The notes: a model not told the origin generated them from the letters alone. Numbered from the stretch's first letter, positions 22,644 to 31,042 are shown. The stretch: DNA of 34,728 nt from Ruminiclostridium sp. (GCA_022792035.1 JAAWAE010000016.1:1-34728); one strand, 5' to 3'. A program made the numbers and translations.

Positions 22644-22974
22644 TTACACATACCACCTGACGTCAAAAGCCTGCACAGATTTGGAGGAGATCCTCAACTA
22701 TCTGTCTGGGAATCTCGCCAACCCTACAGCAGCTTCAAGGTTTTGGAGCAAGCTGAATGCCGTGATCCAAGAAACACAGAGTTTCCCGTTCAGCGGCCCC
22801 ACGGTACCATATGTGTTACCGCAAGACACGCCCGGTATGCCTGTAAGGAAAAAACTTGTCAATCAATATGTCATGTTCTATCTGGCAGACAGCAAGCAGG
22901 AGCGGATCATCATCTTGCGTGTCATCCATGGCAGACAGGATACCCTGGAGATCTTGCGCACGCTGGAGCTCTGA
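22633..22974 (+). CDS. RelE/ParE-family toxin, module 1
   Basis: Start at 22633 (MAYNYTYHLTSKACTDLEEI) inside the end of the antitoxin gene. 113 residues with the ParE/RelE pattern: an N-terminal strand and two helices (DLEEILNYLSGNLANPTAAS), then strands MPVRKKLVNQYVMFYLADS and RIIILRVIHGRQD. The ...IHGRQD ending and spaced Arg/Lys residues are typical of the fold. It may cleave mRNA on the ribosome (RelE) or poison gyrase (ParE); the sequence does not decide. No terminator follows; the pyruvate kinase promoter begins ten bases later. Confidence 0.9.
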   Translation: MAYNYTYHLTSKACTDLEEILNYLSGNLANPTAASRFWSKLNAVIQETQSFPFSGPTVPYVLPQDTPGMPVRKKLVNQYVMFYLADSKQERIIILRVIHGRQDTLEILRTLEL

Positions 22975-22984
22975 TGCCCCCGCC

Positions 22985-23013
22985 TTGCAATTTTTCACCA
23001 AAGGGTGTAAAAT
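22985..23013 (+). promoter_or_regulatory. Promoter of pyruvate kinase
   Basis: TTGCAA (22985-22990), 17-bp spacer, TAAAAT (23008-23013). A GC hairpin (23026-23034 with 23043-23051) lies in the leader before the start codon; no U-run follows it. Confidence 0.7.
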
Positions 23014-23098
23014 ACCTTCAGCCCTCCGCGGGGCACAGCGCCGCCCTGCGGTATTCTAAAAACAAAGAAAACCCCGCGTGCAGACAGGAGGTTGTTTC

Positions 23099-24841
23099 AT
23101 GAGAAAAACAAAAATCATTTGTACCCTCGGCCCCTCCACCGACGATCCCAAGGTCCTGGAGGCCATGATGAAGAGCGGCATGGATGTGGCCCGCTTCAAC
23201 TTCTCCCACGGTACCCACGCCGACCATAAAAAACGCCTGGAGCAGCTCAAAGAGACCCGCAAGCGCATGAATCTGCCCGTGGCCGCGCTCCTGGACACCA
23301 AAGGTCCGGAGATCCGCCTGAAAACCTTCGAGAACGGCAAAGAGGTCCTGGAGACCGGACAGACCTTCACCCTTACCGTCCGGGACGTGGTCGGGACCCG
23401 GGACATCTGCTCCGTCAGCTACCGCAACCTGCCCCAGGATGTCCAGCCCGGCACTCAGATCATGCTGGACGACGGCCTCATCAGCATGAGCGTACTGGAA
23501 TGCACCGAGACCGATATCACCTGCCGGGTTGAAAACGGCGGCGTCATCAAGGACCGCAAGGGGGTCAACGTCCCCGGCGTCCACCTCTCCATGCCCTATA
23601 TGAGCCCCCAGGACCGGGAGGATATCCTCTTCGGCATTCAGGAAGATTTCGATTTCATCGCCGCCTCCTTCTGCCGCAGCGCCCAGGATGTCACCGAGAT
23701 CCGCCGCCTCCTGGAGGAGCACAACTCCAATATGCGCATCATCGCCAAGCTGGAAAACCAGGAGGGCGTGAACAATTTGGACGAGATCCTGGCCGTGGCC
23801 GACGGCGTCATGATCGCCCGGGGCGACATGGGCGTGGAGATCGATTTTACCGAGATCCCCGTCATCCAGAAGGAGACCATCGCCTATACCCTGGGCTGCG
23901 GCAAGCACGTCATCACCGCCACCCAGATGCTGGACAGCATGGTCACCAACCCCCGCCCCACCCGGGCCGAGATCACCGACGTGGCCAACGCCGTCTATGA
24001 CGGCACCTCCGCCGTGATGCTCTCCGCCGAGACCGCCGCGGGGAAGTATCCCGTGGAATCCGTGGCCACCATGGCCGCCATCGCCGAGCGCACCGAGCAG
24101 GAGTTCAGCTATTATGCCCGGATGAAGGACATGATCCCCGATATGCGCCTGGGCATCGGCGGGGCCACCGCCCACGCCGCCTGCACCACCGCCGCCGACA
24201 CCAACGCCACCGCCATCATCACCGTCAGCGCCAGCGGGGCCACCCCCCGGCTCATCAGCCGCTACCGCCCCGAGACCCCCATCATCGCCTGCGTCATGGA
24301 TGAGAAGATCCAGCGCCAGCTCTCCCTGACCTGGGGCGTCACCCCCTTGATCATGGGCTTTGTCCAGTCCACCGACGAGATGATCGAGGGCTCTGTGCGC
24401 ATCGCCCAAGAGGCCGGGCTGATCCGGGACCGGGACATCGCCGTGGTCACCGCCGGCGTCCCCGCCGGGGTGGCCGGGACCACCAACATGATCAAGGTCC
24501 ATCTGGTGGGCAGCAGCCTGATCACCGGAGCCGGGGTGGGGGACCAGGCCGCGAAAGGGGCGCTGTGCGTGTGCCGGACCCCGGCGGATGTGAAAGTAAA
24601 ATTCCGCCCCGGAATGATCCTGGTGGTGCCCAACACCAGCAATGAACTCCTGCCCTACATGATGCAGGCGGAGGCCATCATCACCGAAAAGGGCGGGATG
24701 GGCAGTCACGCCGCCGTGGTGGGATTAGCCCTGAAAAAGCCTGTGATCGTGGGGGCCGTGGGGGCCACCCGGACCCTCCACGATGGGATGAACGTTTTTG
24801 TGGACTGCCGCCATGGCATCGTTCAGCGTTGGGCAGAGTGA
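23099..24841 (+). CDS. pyk: Pyruvate kinase with C-terminal PEP-utilising domain
   Basis: 580 residues from the ATG at 23099 (MRKTKIICTLGPSTDD), preceded by AGGAGG with seven-base spacing. Motifs: FNFSHGTHADHK, LDTKGPEIR, IAKLENQEGVNNLDEILAVA (the active-site IxKIE region), MIARGDMGVEI and TQMLDSMVTNPRPTRAEITD. Residues from about 475 to the end form the extra domain of long Bacillus-type enzymes, with GGMGSHAAVVGLALKKPVIV, like the swivelling His domain of PEP synthase; its Thr-Ser-His is Gly-Ser-His here. It makes pyruvate and ATP from phosphoenolpyruvate in glycolysis in the cytosol. It is monocistronic, between its own promoter and a terminator. Confidence 0.97.
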   Translation: MRKTKIICTLGPSTDDPKVLEAMMKSGMDVARFNFSHGTHADHKKRLEQLKETRKRMNLPVAALLDTKGPEIRLKTFENGKEVLETGQTFTLTVRDVVGTRDICSVSYRNLPQDVQPGTQIMLDDGLISMSVLECTETDITCRVENGGVIKDRKGVNVPGVHLSMPYMSPQDREDILFGIQEDFDFIAASFCRSAQDVTEIRRLLEEHNSNMRIIAKLENQEGVNNLDEILAVADGVMIARGDMGVEIDFTEIPVIQKETIAYTLGCGKHVITATQMLDSMVTNPRPTRAEITDVANAVYDGTSAVMLSAETAAGKYPVESVATMAAIAERTEQEFSYYARMKDMIPDMRLGIGGATAHAACTTAADTNATAIITVSASGATPRLISRYRPETPIIACVMDEKIQRQLSLTWGVTPLIMGFVQSTDEMIEGSVRIAQEAGLIRDRDIAVVTAGVPAGVAGTTNMIKVHLVGSSLITGAGVGDQAAKGALCVCRTPADVKVKFRPGMILVVPNTSNELLPYMMQAEAIITEKGGMGSHAAVVGLALKKPVIVGAVGATRTLHDGMNVFVDCRHGIVQRWAE

Positions 24842-24890
24842 GCCCAGTCCCACCGCGTTTCCTGCGGTCCAAGCAGGGAACTTTGATTTG

Positions 24891-24918
24891 CGCCGCCCCA
24901 TCTCCGGGGCGGCGTTTT
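24891..24918 (+). terminator. Rho-independent terminator of pyk
   Basis: CGCCGCCCC (24891-24899) pairs with GGGGCGGCG (24906-24914), then TTTTC. Confidence 0.85.
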
Positions 24919-24937
24919 CTGTTCCAAAATGACAAAA

Positions 24938-24983
24938 CCGTCACCCGGAAATTCACCCCGCCGTCACCCCCCTGGGGTATCCT
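24938..24983 (+). promoter_or_regulatory. Response-regulator box and promoter of the ABC-FtsX genes
   Basis: Three heptamers, GTCACCC (24940-24946), TTCACCC (24952-24958) and GTCACCC (24963-24969), recur at 12- and 11-bp steps, about one helical turn. A TATCCT -10 lies at 24978-24983 but no -35 hexamer is present, as in activator-dependent promoters. OmpR-family regulators bind such direct repeats, and one is encoded downstream (28537-29202). Confidence 0.55.
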
Positions 24984-25006
24984 GAACAGGAAAGGAGCGA
25001 AACACT

Positions 25007-25708
25007 ATGGAACTCTTACGCTGTGAACATTTGACCAAAACTTACGGCACCCCGCAAAACCCCGTGAAGGCCCTGGACGATGTGTCCTTCTCGGTGGAAA
25101 AGGGGGAGTTCGTCTCCATCGTGGGTCCCTCGGGCAGCGGGAAGTCCACCCTGCTGCACATCCTGGGGGGCGTGGACAAACCCACCAGCGGCCGGGTCTT
25201 TCTGGACGGCACCGACCTGCACTCCCTCAAGGAGGACCAGCTGGCCGTTTTCCGCCGGCGTCAGATCGGTTTGGTCTACCAATTTTTCAACCTCCTGCCG
25301 GTGCTGAATGTAGACGAGAACATCGTCCTGCCCCACCTCCTGGACCGCCGGGCCATGGACTGGGTCCGTCTGGACCAGATCGTGGAGCAGATGGGTCTGA
25401 CGGACCGGCGCACCCACCTGCCCAATCAGCTCTCCGGAGGACAGCAGCAGCGGGTGAGCATCGGGCGGGCCCTGTTCAACCATCCCGCCATCGTCCTGGC
25501 CGACGAGCCCACCGGCAACCTGGACCGCAGAAGCGGCGGGGAAATCATCGACCTCTTCAAGACCTCCAACCGCCGCCTGGGCCAGACCCTCCTGCTCATC
25601 ACCCACGATGAAAGCATCGCCCTCCAGGCCGACCGGATGCTGTGCATCGAGGACGGACGCATCACCCGGGATGAGCGCATCCGCATCCGGGGAGGTGGGG
25701 AGGCATGA
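25007..25708 (+). CDS. ABC transporter ATP-binding protein (BceA/MacB-like)
   Basis: 233 residues. Walker A GPSGSGKS (40-47), Q-loop about Tyr91-Gln92, signature LSGGQ (142-146), Walker B IVLADE (162-167) and H-loop His in LLLITHDES. The PTGNLDRRSGGEIIDLFK segment is typical of the LolD/MacB/BceA group. AAAGGAG lies before the ATG. It overlaps the permease by ATGA. With the FtsX-type permease and the two-component system it looks like a peptide-antibiotic sensing and resistance or envelope-stress module. Confidence 0.95.
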   Translation: MELLRCEHLTKTYGTPQNPVKALDDVSFSVEKGEFVSIVGPSGSGKSTLLHILGGVDKPTSGRVFLDGTDLHSLKEDQLAVFRRRQIGLVYQFFNLLPVLNVDENIVLPHLLDRRAMDWVRLDQIVEQMGLTDRRTHLPNQLSGGQQQRVSIGRALFNHPAIVLADEPTGNLDRRSGGEIIDLFKTSNRRLGQTLLLITHDESIALQADRMLCIEDGRITRDERIRIRGGGEA

Positions 25709-28500
25709 GAGACAGGTCCATCCGCAACGTGGTCCACTATGTCACCGCGCGCTATATGCGTCTGAACAAAAAACGTACCCTGACCACCTTTTTGGGCATC
25801 GTTTTCACCGTCCTGCTGATGACCTGCGTCTTTGTGGGCCGGGAGAGCTCCATCGCCTACTTAGAGGAGGTGGCCGCGCAGAAAAACGGCAAGTGGCACT
25901 ATTCCATCTCCGACGCCACCCCCCAGGTCCGGGAGGAGATCGAGGCCCTGCCCTACGTCACCGGCACCGCCGCCTCCCGCTCCCTGGGGCTGACGGACTT
26001 TCCCGCCTCCGGCAATGCCGAGAGGCCCTATCTCAACGTGAAAGCCTATGAGCCCCAGGCCATGGACTGGAACAACATCCGCCTGACCCAGGGGCGTTTT
26101 CCGGAAAATGCCCACGAGCTGGTCCTCAGCGGCGCCTGCCTGGAGGACGGGGCCGCTGTACAGCTGGGGGATACCCTGGATGCCGCCTTCTTTACCCGGA
26201 CCATCACCGGCACCCAGGACGGGGAGACGAAAAAGACCTATTTCCCCGACTTCGGCCTGGAGATCGCCCCGGGGGAGCGCAAGGATCTTTCTCTGACCTT
26301 CCCCTATTGTTCCGACAGCAGCTCCTTCCGCATCGACAGGATTTGGACCGGGGAGACCGGGCGCTATACCGTGGTGGGGTTCATCGAGACGCCCGGCTTT
26401 GAGCCGAGCTACGGCGCGGGCTACACCGCTCTGACCCTGGCCGACGAGGCCCTCCAGGCCCAGGGCGGAGCCTGCACCCTCTTCCTCCGGGTAGATTTAG
26501 ACGACAGCCCCGTGGGGGCCCCCGCCCTGCTCTGGCAGATCGCCGGGGAGGACAAGGTGGAGGAAAACAACTCCCTCCTGGCCTTTTCCGCCAACAGCTC
26601 CGACGCCACCATGAACCTGATGGTCAACCTGATGACCGCTTTCTTCCTGCTGCTGATCCTCGCCGTGTCCGTGGTGCTGATCTACAACGTGTTTAACATC
26701 TCCTTCCGGGAACGCAGCCGGTACTTGGGGATGCTCTCCTCCGTGGGGGCCACCGCCCGGCAGAAGCGCAGCAGCGTCTATTTTGAGGCCGGGACCCTCC
26801 TCCTGGCCGCCCTGCCGGTGGGCATCCTGGCCGGGTTCGGGGTGGTCCTGGGCGGACTGCGGCTCATCGAGCCCTATGTGTGCCAGCTGGTGTATGCCGA
26901 TATCCCCCAGGAGGCCCCGGAGGTCCATTTGGTGCTGTCCTGGAAAGCCCTGCTGTGCGTGGTTTTGGCCAGCGTCGTGACCGTCCTGCTCTCCGCTTTC
27001 CTGCCTGCCCGTAAAATCGGAAAGATCGGGCCCATCGCCAGCATCCAGGGCAGCGGGGAAGTGCGGCAAAAAAGCTGCCGCACCCGCATCCGGGGCAGCG
27101 CCGAGGGGATGCTCGCTCATGGCTTTCTCCGCCGCATGAAGCGCAGCCAGCGCAGTCTGCTCCTGGCGGTGACCGCTTTTCTGCTGGTCCTGGTGGTGGC
27201 CTCCTTCGGCATCAGCCGGGTCATTGATGTGATCTCCCAGAAAACCGAGGTCTCCTTCAGCTTGGCGGCCACCCCTCAGGAGGATGAATGTGTGTTCTAC
27301 TATGACAGGAGCGCGGAAAACGCCCAGGCCATCTATGACGCTCTGAAGCAGGACATGGAAACCCGCCCGGAGGTCGTTTCCGTGAAGGAGTGGTACAGCA
27401 GTATGTTCTGCCTGGACGTGGACCGGGATTTTTACAGTCGGGAATACTGGGAAGCCTATCTGGACATTGCCGAAGTCTACCTGGGCCGGGACCACACCCG
27501 GGAACAGCTTCGGGAGCAGTATATCTTGAACCGGGACCTCTGTACGGTCAGCCTCCTGGTCCCCGATGACGACACCTTGCGGCAGATCGCCCAGCGGTGC
27601 GGGGCGGACCAATCCCTGCTCTTTGGCGGCATGGGGGCCATTCTCATCAATGAAGCCCAGCTGGACAGCGACAACTACGGTTTTGAGAACAAAAAGCCCC
27701 AGCGGTACCGCTATTTTGACATCCAGCAGCCCTCATCGGTCCAGCCGGGGGCGTCCTTCCCGGTGTCGGTCTACAACACCGCGTTGGAGACCAATACCCC
27801 GGGGAAGCTGACCATGGCGGGGTATGCCAGCGGCAAGGACCTTGCGCCCGTCCTCTCTGTCCATGGGGGGGAACTCTGGCTCCTCCTCAGCCGTCAGAGC
27901 GCGGAGGAACTGGCGCGTTCCGCCGGGTACGCCCAGCTGTCGGACTACCTGGAAGCGGAGCTGCGGGTCCAGCTGGCCCCGGGGCAGGAGGATTTTGTAA
28001 CAATGCTTCGCCAGAGCACCGAGGACCAAGACGTGGTGCATTTCTCTGCCTGGAATGACCCGGACTACACCGGCTCCATTGCCCAGTCCCTCTGCGCCAT
28101 CCTGCGGATCTTGCTGGCGGCGTTTGTGGCGCTGTCTTCGGTGATCTGCCTGCTGAACCTGTGGAATGCCATCCACGGCCGGATGCTGGAGCGGCAGCGG
28201 GATTTGGCGGTCCTGCGCTCTGTGGGGGCTACGGGGCGGCAGCTGGAAAGGATGCTGGTGCTGGAGTGTTTGGGACTTTTGGGAAAAGCCTTCATCCTGG
28301 CCGCGCTGCTCTCCGGGGTGCTGATCTATGGCATCCAGCGGCTCCTTAGTGACCTCTTTGGGCATCTGGTCTTTCGCCTGCCTTGGGGACTGCTGGCCTT
28401 CGCCCTGGTCTTCACCGCCGGGGCGGTGCTCCTCATCACCCTGCACAGCGTCCGGCGGGAGCAAAATCTGATTGATTGCATCCGCAAAGATAGTGTATAA
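25705..28500 (+). CDS. FtsX-like ABC transporter permease, two-domain
   Basis: 931 residues. A first helix (about 25-46, LTTFLGIVFTVLLMTCVFVG) leads to an extracellular domain (about 47-305) and three helices (about 310-340, 365-390, 410-435; first FtsX domain). A second unit follows: a helix (about 485-505), a second outer domain (about 506-790) and three more helices to the end (second FtsX domain, with SVGATGRQLERMLVLECLGL). The paired MacB-type layout and the BceA-like partner suggest movement or sensing of an amphiphilic substrate at the membrane. The last codons contain the promoter for the response-regulator gene. Confidence 0.92.
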   Translation: MRDRSIRNVVHYVTARYMRLNKKRTLTTFLGIVFTVLLMTCVFVGRESSIAYLEEVAAQKNGKWHYSISDATPQVREEIEALPYVTGTAASRSLGLTDFPASGNAERPYLNVKAYEPQAMDWNNIRLTQGRFPENAHELVLSGACLEDGAAVQLGDTLDAAFFTRTITGTQDGETKKTYFPDFGLEIAPGERKDLSLTFPYCSDSSSFRIDRIWTGETGRYTVVGFIETPGFEPSYGAGYTALTLADEALQAQGGACTLFLRVDLDDSPVGAPALLWQIAGEDKVEENNSLLAFSANSSDATMNLMVNLMTAFFLLLILAVSVVLIYNVFNISFRERSRYLGMLSSVGATARQKRSSVYFEAGTLLLAALPVGILAGFGVVLGGLRLIEPYVCQLVYADIPQEAPEVHLVLSWKALLCVVLASVVTVLLSAFLPARKIGKIGPIASIQGSGEVRQKSCRTRIRGSAEGMLAHGFLRRMKRSQRSLLLAVTAFLLVLVVASFGISRVIDVISQKTEVSFSLAATPQEDECVFYYDRSAENAQAIYDALKQDMETRPEVVSVKEWYSSMFCLDVDRDFYSREYWEAYLDIAEVYLGRDHTREQLREQYILNRDLCTVSLLVPDDDTLRQIAQRCGADQSLLFGGMGAILINEAQLDSDNYGFENKKPQRYRYFDIQQPSSVQPGASFPVSVYNTALETNTPGKLTMAGYASGKDLAPVLSVHGGELWLLLSRQSAEELARSAGYAQLSDYLEAELRVQLAPGQEDFVTMLRQSTEDQDVVHFSAWNDPDYTGSIAQSLCAILRILLAAFVALSSVICLLNLWNAIHGRMLERQRDLAVLRSVGATGRQLERMLVLECLGLLGKAFILAALLSGVLIYGIQRLLSDLFGHLVFRLPWGLLAFALVFTAGAVLLITLHSVRREQNLIDCIRKDSV

Positions 28501-28501
28501 T
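28472..28501 (+). promoter_or_regulatory. Internal promoter of the two-component genes
   Basis: TTGATT (28472-28477), 18-bp spacer, TATAAT (28496-28501), inside the end of the permease gene. It would allow basal expression of regulator and kinase when the promoter upstream of the ATPase is off. Confidence 0.6.
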
Positions 28502-28536
28502 CGCAGCAAATCAGACACGTTAGGAGGTGGTGCGCC

Positions 28537-29202
28537 ATGACCGTATTGGTCGTAGAGGACGACGAGATTATCCTGGACAGCCTGCGCTACTCCCTGGTCC
28601 AGGCGGGGTATACCGTGACGGCGGCGGGGAGCGTGGCGGAGGCTCTGGCCTTCCTGGACACCGGGGCGCCCTTTGACCTGTGCCTGCTGGACATCCGTCT
28701 GCCGGATGGAAGCGGCTTCCAGGTCTGCGATGCCATCCGGGCCAAGAGCAGCCTTCCCATCCTCTTTTTGACGGCCTGCGATGACGAGGTGAGCACCGTC
28801 CGGGCCTTGGAGACCGGCGGGGATGATTATGTGTCAAAACCCTTCCGGGTCCGGGAGCTGCTGGCCCGGATGGGAGCGGTGCTCCGGCGCAGCGGGACGC
28901 AGTCCGAGCCGGTCACCGCCATGGTGGGGGAGAACCAGGTGAATCTGCAAACCGGCAAGGTGTATCGGGAGGGGCAGGAGGTGGTCCTCACCGCCATGGA
29001 GTATAAGCTGCTCCTGGTATTTTTGAAAAACCGGGGGCAGCTGCTCTCCCGCAGCCAGATTTTGAACCAGCTTTGGGACGCCGCCGGGGCTTATGTCAAC
29101 GATAATACCCTCACCGTGTACGTCAAGCGTTTGCGGGAGAAGCTGGGCGGCGGCGGGGCGCTGATTCAAACCGTGCGGGGCATCGGCTACCGCCTGAGCT
29201 GA
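28537..29202 (+). CDS. OmpR/PhoB-family response regulator
   Basis: 221 residues. Receiver domain 1-115: acidic pocket E7-D8-D9, phosphoacceptor Asp52 (LCLLDIRLPDGSG), and a conserved Lys in YVSKPF. DNA-binding winged helix about 128-221: GQEVVLTAMEYKLLLVFLKN, SRSQILNQLWD and TVYVKRLREKLGGGG with the closing TVRGIGYRLS. GGAGGTGG precedes the ATG. The kinase gene follows 20 bp later. Its probable target is the three-repeat box upstream of the ABC ATPase. Confidence 0.95.
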   Translation: MTVLVVEDDEIILDSLRYSLVQAGYTVTAAGSVAEALAFLDTGAPFDLCLLDIRLPDGSGFQVCDAIRAKSSLPILFLTACDDEVSTVRALETGGDDYVSKPFRVRELLARMGAVLRRSGTQSEPVTAMVGENQVNLQTGKVYREGQEVVLTAMEYKLLLVFLKNRGQLLSRSQILNQLWDAAGAYVNDNTLTVYVKRLREKLGGGGALIQTVRGIGYRLS

Positions 29203-29222
29203 CGGGGAAAGGAGGCGGTCCC

Positions 29223-30188
29223 GTGACTTGGAAGCTGGAGCTGGCCGTGTGTGCCGGCTGTCTGGCCTTGGCGGCGGTCCTGGGCTCTCCCCTGCCTTTG
29301 GCGGCGGGGTTTGGTTTTTGGGGCGCCGCGTGCGTTTGGCGCAGGCGGCAGGCGCGGCAGCTGGACGAACTGATCGACGCGCTGACCCACCTGCAGGACC
29401 CCGGCGGTTACGTCCATTTGACCGACTGTCAGGAGGGGAAGCTGGGGATCTTGTCCAGCGAGGTCTATAAACTGGTGGACCTTCTGCAGGAGCAGGCCGG
29501 GTCCGCCCATCAGGGGAAGCGGTACATGGCCGATATGCTGGCGGACATCTCCCATCAGCTGAAAACGCCCCTGACCGCCCTGGGGATCTTGATGGATATT
29601 TTGGGGACCCCGGCGCTTTCCGACGAAAAACGTTTGGAGACTGTGGGGAAGGCGGAGGCCCAGCTGGGGAAGATCCAATGGCTGATCCGGTCTTTGCTGG
29701 TGCTGTCGCAGCTGGACGCCGGAGTGCTGGCGCTGAAGCGGGAGGAGGTAGAACTGTGCCCTTTGTTGGACGGGGTGTGTGATTCCCTGGAGGTTTTGGC
29801 GGATGTGCAGGGGGTGAGCCTGCGCCGGATGTATGACGGCGAGCGGCTCTGGCTGAGCTGTGACCGGGAGTGGACCCGGGAGGCGCTGGCCAATATCGTC
29901 AAGAACTGCATCGAGCACAGCCCCGGCGGGACCGTGACCCTGTCGGTTTTGCAGCATAATTTCTCCACCAGCATCACCATCCAGGACAACGGGAGCGGGA
30001 TTCCCAAGGAGGAGCTGCCCCATATCTTTGAACGCTTTTATAAGGGGCGGGGCAGCGCCTCCGGCAGCGTGGGGTTAGGCTTGGCTCTGGCCAATCAGAT
30101 CGTCCTGGGGCAGAATGGGATGCTCAGCGTGGAGAGTCAGGTGGGGGCGGGGACGGTGTTTTCGGTGCGGTTTTATCCGGTGGGGTGA
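29223..30188 (+). CDS. Sensor histidine kinase, intramembrane-sensing type
   Basis: GTG start at 29223, seven bases after AAAGGAGG; 321 residues. Two short helices with almost no outer loop (about 5-20 and 26-40) stand alone before the linker, so there is no extracellular sensor domain. Phosphoacceptor His111 is in ADISHQLKTPLTAL; N-box NIVKNCIEHSPGG, G1-box DNGSGIPKEELPHIFERFYK, G2 GLGLALANQIV. The lack of a sensor domain and the neighbouring FtsX-type ABC transporter match Bce-type systems, where the transporter senses the drug and passes the signal to the kinase. The ligand is unknown. Confidence 0.94.
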   Translation: MTWKLELAVCAGCLALAAVLGSPLPLAAGFGFWGAACVWRRRQARQLDELIDALTHLQDPGGYVHLTDCQEGKLGILSSEVYKLVDLLQEQAGSAHQGKRYMADMLADISHQLKTPLTALGILMDILGTPALSDEKRLETVGKAEAQLGKIQWLIRSLLVLSQLDAGVLALKREEVELCPLLDGVCDSLEVLADVQGVSLRRMYDGERLWLSCDREWTREALANIVKNCIEHSPGGTVTLSVLQHNFSTSITIQDNGSGIPKEELPHIFERFYKGRGSASGSVGLGLALANQIVLGQNGMLSVESQVGAGTVFSVRFYPVG

Positions 30189-30209
30189 GGGCGATTCGCA
30201 GTCCTAGCT

Positions 30210-30251
30210 GTAAAATTCACCGTTGAATTTTACGGCAGACTAGCGTATACT
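30210..30251 (+). promoter_or_regulatory. Promoter and operator of toxin-antitoxin module 2
   Basis: GTAAAATTCA (30210-30219) and TGAATTTTAC (30224-30233) are a perfect inverted repeat with a CCGT spacer. The -35 TTGAAT (30223-30228) lies within its right arm, followed by a 17-bp spacer and TATACT (30246-30251). A regulator bound to the palindrome would block the -35, as expected for autorepression. Confidence 0.85.
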
Positions 30252-30275
30252 AGATGGAGAAAGGGGCTGACTTCT

Positions 30276-30530
30276 ATGCCGAATATCAAACCGATTTCCG
30301 ACCTTCGTAATTACAGCGAAGTCCTCCATGATGTGGCGGTCGGGGCACCTGTTTTCCTCACGAAAAATGGACGAGGGAAATATGCTATCCTAGATATGCA
30401 GGAGTATGAAAGGACACAGGCAGCACTCCAGCTGATGAACGAATTGGCCAAAGGCCGGAAGTCTGGCGAGGAGAATGGTTGGCTGAGCTTGGAGGAAGTC
30501 GAAGAATCGCTGGGAATCTCCCATGAATAA
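30276..30530 (+). CDS. Phd/YefM-family antitoxin, module 2
   Basis: 84 residues, MPNIKPISDLRNYSEVLHDV opening, a classic Phd/YefM N-terminus. GAPVFLTKNGRGKYAILDMQ is the strand-turn-strand part of the DNA-binding fold; the C-terminal tail (GEENGWLSLEEVEESLGISH) is the toxin-binding region. GAAAGGGG precedes the ATG. It overlaps the toxin gene by eight bases. It is a distinct copy from module 1, sharing the family but only moderate likeness. It should neutralise the RelE/ParE toxin and repress the promoter. Confidence 0.92.
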   Translation: MPNIKPISDLRNYSEVLHDVAVGAPVFLTKNGRGKYAILDMQEYERTQAALQLMNELAKGRKSGEENGWLSLEEVEESLGISHE

Positions 30531-30867
30531 GCTGCATCTATCTGATCAGGCTCACGCCGACTTGACTGAAATCAAGGCGTATATCTCAAAAGACTTGGAA
30601 AATCCAAGCGCTGCTGTCTCAGTTGTCAGAAATATTACCAAAGATATCCGCAGGCTGAGAGAATATGCTTTCATCGGAGCGCCTTTATCCTCTATCGCAA
30701 ATGTCGTGAGTTCTTATCGTTTCCTCGTCACGGGGAATTACCTTACATTCTACCGTGTTTCAGGGAATGTAGTGTATGTAGATCGCGTCCTGTATGGTCG
30801 ACGGGATTATTTGCGTATCCTGTTTGGGGACATGGTGCATGAAAGTCCTCCTGGAACTATGACATAA
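30523..30867 (+). CDS. RelE/ParE-family toxin, module 2
   Basis: 114 residues: MNKLHLSDQAHADLTEIKAY, helices to about residue 50 (NPSAAVSVVRNITKDIRRLR), strands YRFLVTGNYLTFYRVSGN and VVYVDRVLYGRRDYLRILFG. The VDRVLYGRRDY motif is the ParE/RelE C-terminal signature. Likely a ribosome-dependent RNase or gyrase poison; undecided. It shares a bidirectional terminator with the small minus-strand ORF behind it. Confidence 0.92.
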   Translation: MNKLHLSDQAHADLTEIKAYISKDLENPSAAVSVVRNITKDIRRLREYAFIGAPLSSIANVVSSYRFLVTGNYLTFYRVSGNVVYVDRVLYGRRDYLRILFGDMVHESPPGTMT

Positions 30868-30878
30868 CGCTGGAAAGC

Positions 30879-30911
30879 CGGGGCTGTTCTTCTCAGCCCC
30901 GACTTTATTTT
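30879..30911. terminator. Terminator between toxin 2 and the orphan antitoxin-like ORF
   Basis: CGGGGCTG (30879-30886) pairs with CAGCCCCG (30894-30901); on the plus strand ACTTTATTTT follows. The right arm is just behind the stop of the minus-strand ORF at 30905, so it may serve both directions. Confidence 0.8.
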
Positions 30912-31042
30912 GCCAACTCTTGGAATGCTTCAAGGTTTTCCGCAATCAGGCGGTCCGCTGTTTCTGCGAGTTTCTCCCGTTGGGCGACTTTGGAAAAGTC
31001 CCGGTCCGCCTCAGGCATGGGGATCATCGCGTTGGTATTCAT
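30905..31042 (-). CDS. Internally shortened Phd-like antitoxin, 45 aa, orphan
   Basis: The ATG at 31042 follows AAGGAGGG; the ORF reads MNTNAMIPMPEADRDFSKVA, QREKLAETADRLIAENLEAF, QELAK. The start resembles the opening of a common clostridial Phd antitoxin (as I recall it, NTNAMIxMxEANxNFSKVA), and the end resembles the tail of the same family (RLIxxNxxAYxxLAK). The DNA-binding middle (the ILKNNxPRYLV-type strand) is missing, so about 30-40 residues appear deleted in frame. No toxin gene stands next to it on its strand. Good start signals and a promoter suggest that it may still be expressed; it could act as a decoy or be a relic. Confidence 0.65.
   Translation of the reverse strand: MNTNAMIPMPEADRDFSKVAQREKLAETADRLIAENLEAFQELAK

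Noticed and set aside
23018-24709. 563-aa minus-strand open frame
   Set aside because: Antisense to pyruvate kinase; Gly/His/Asp-rich with no fold motif.
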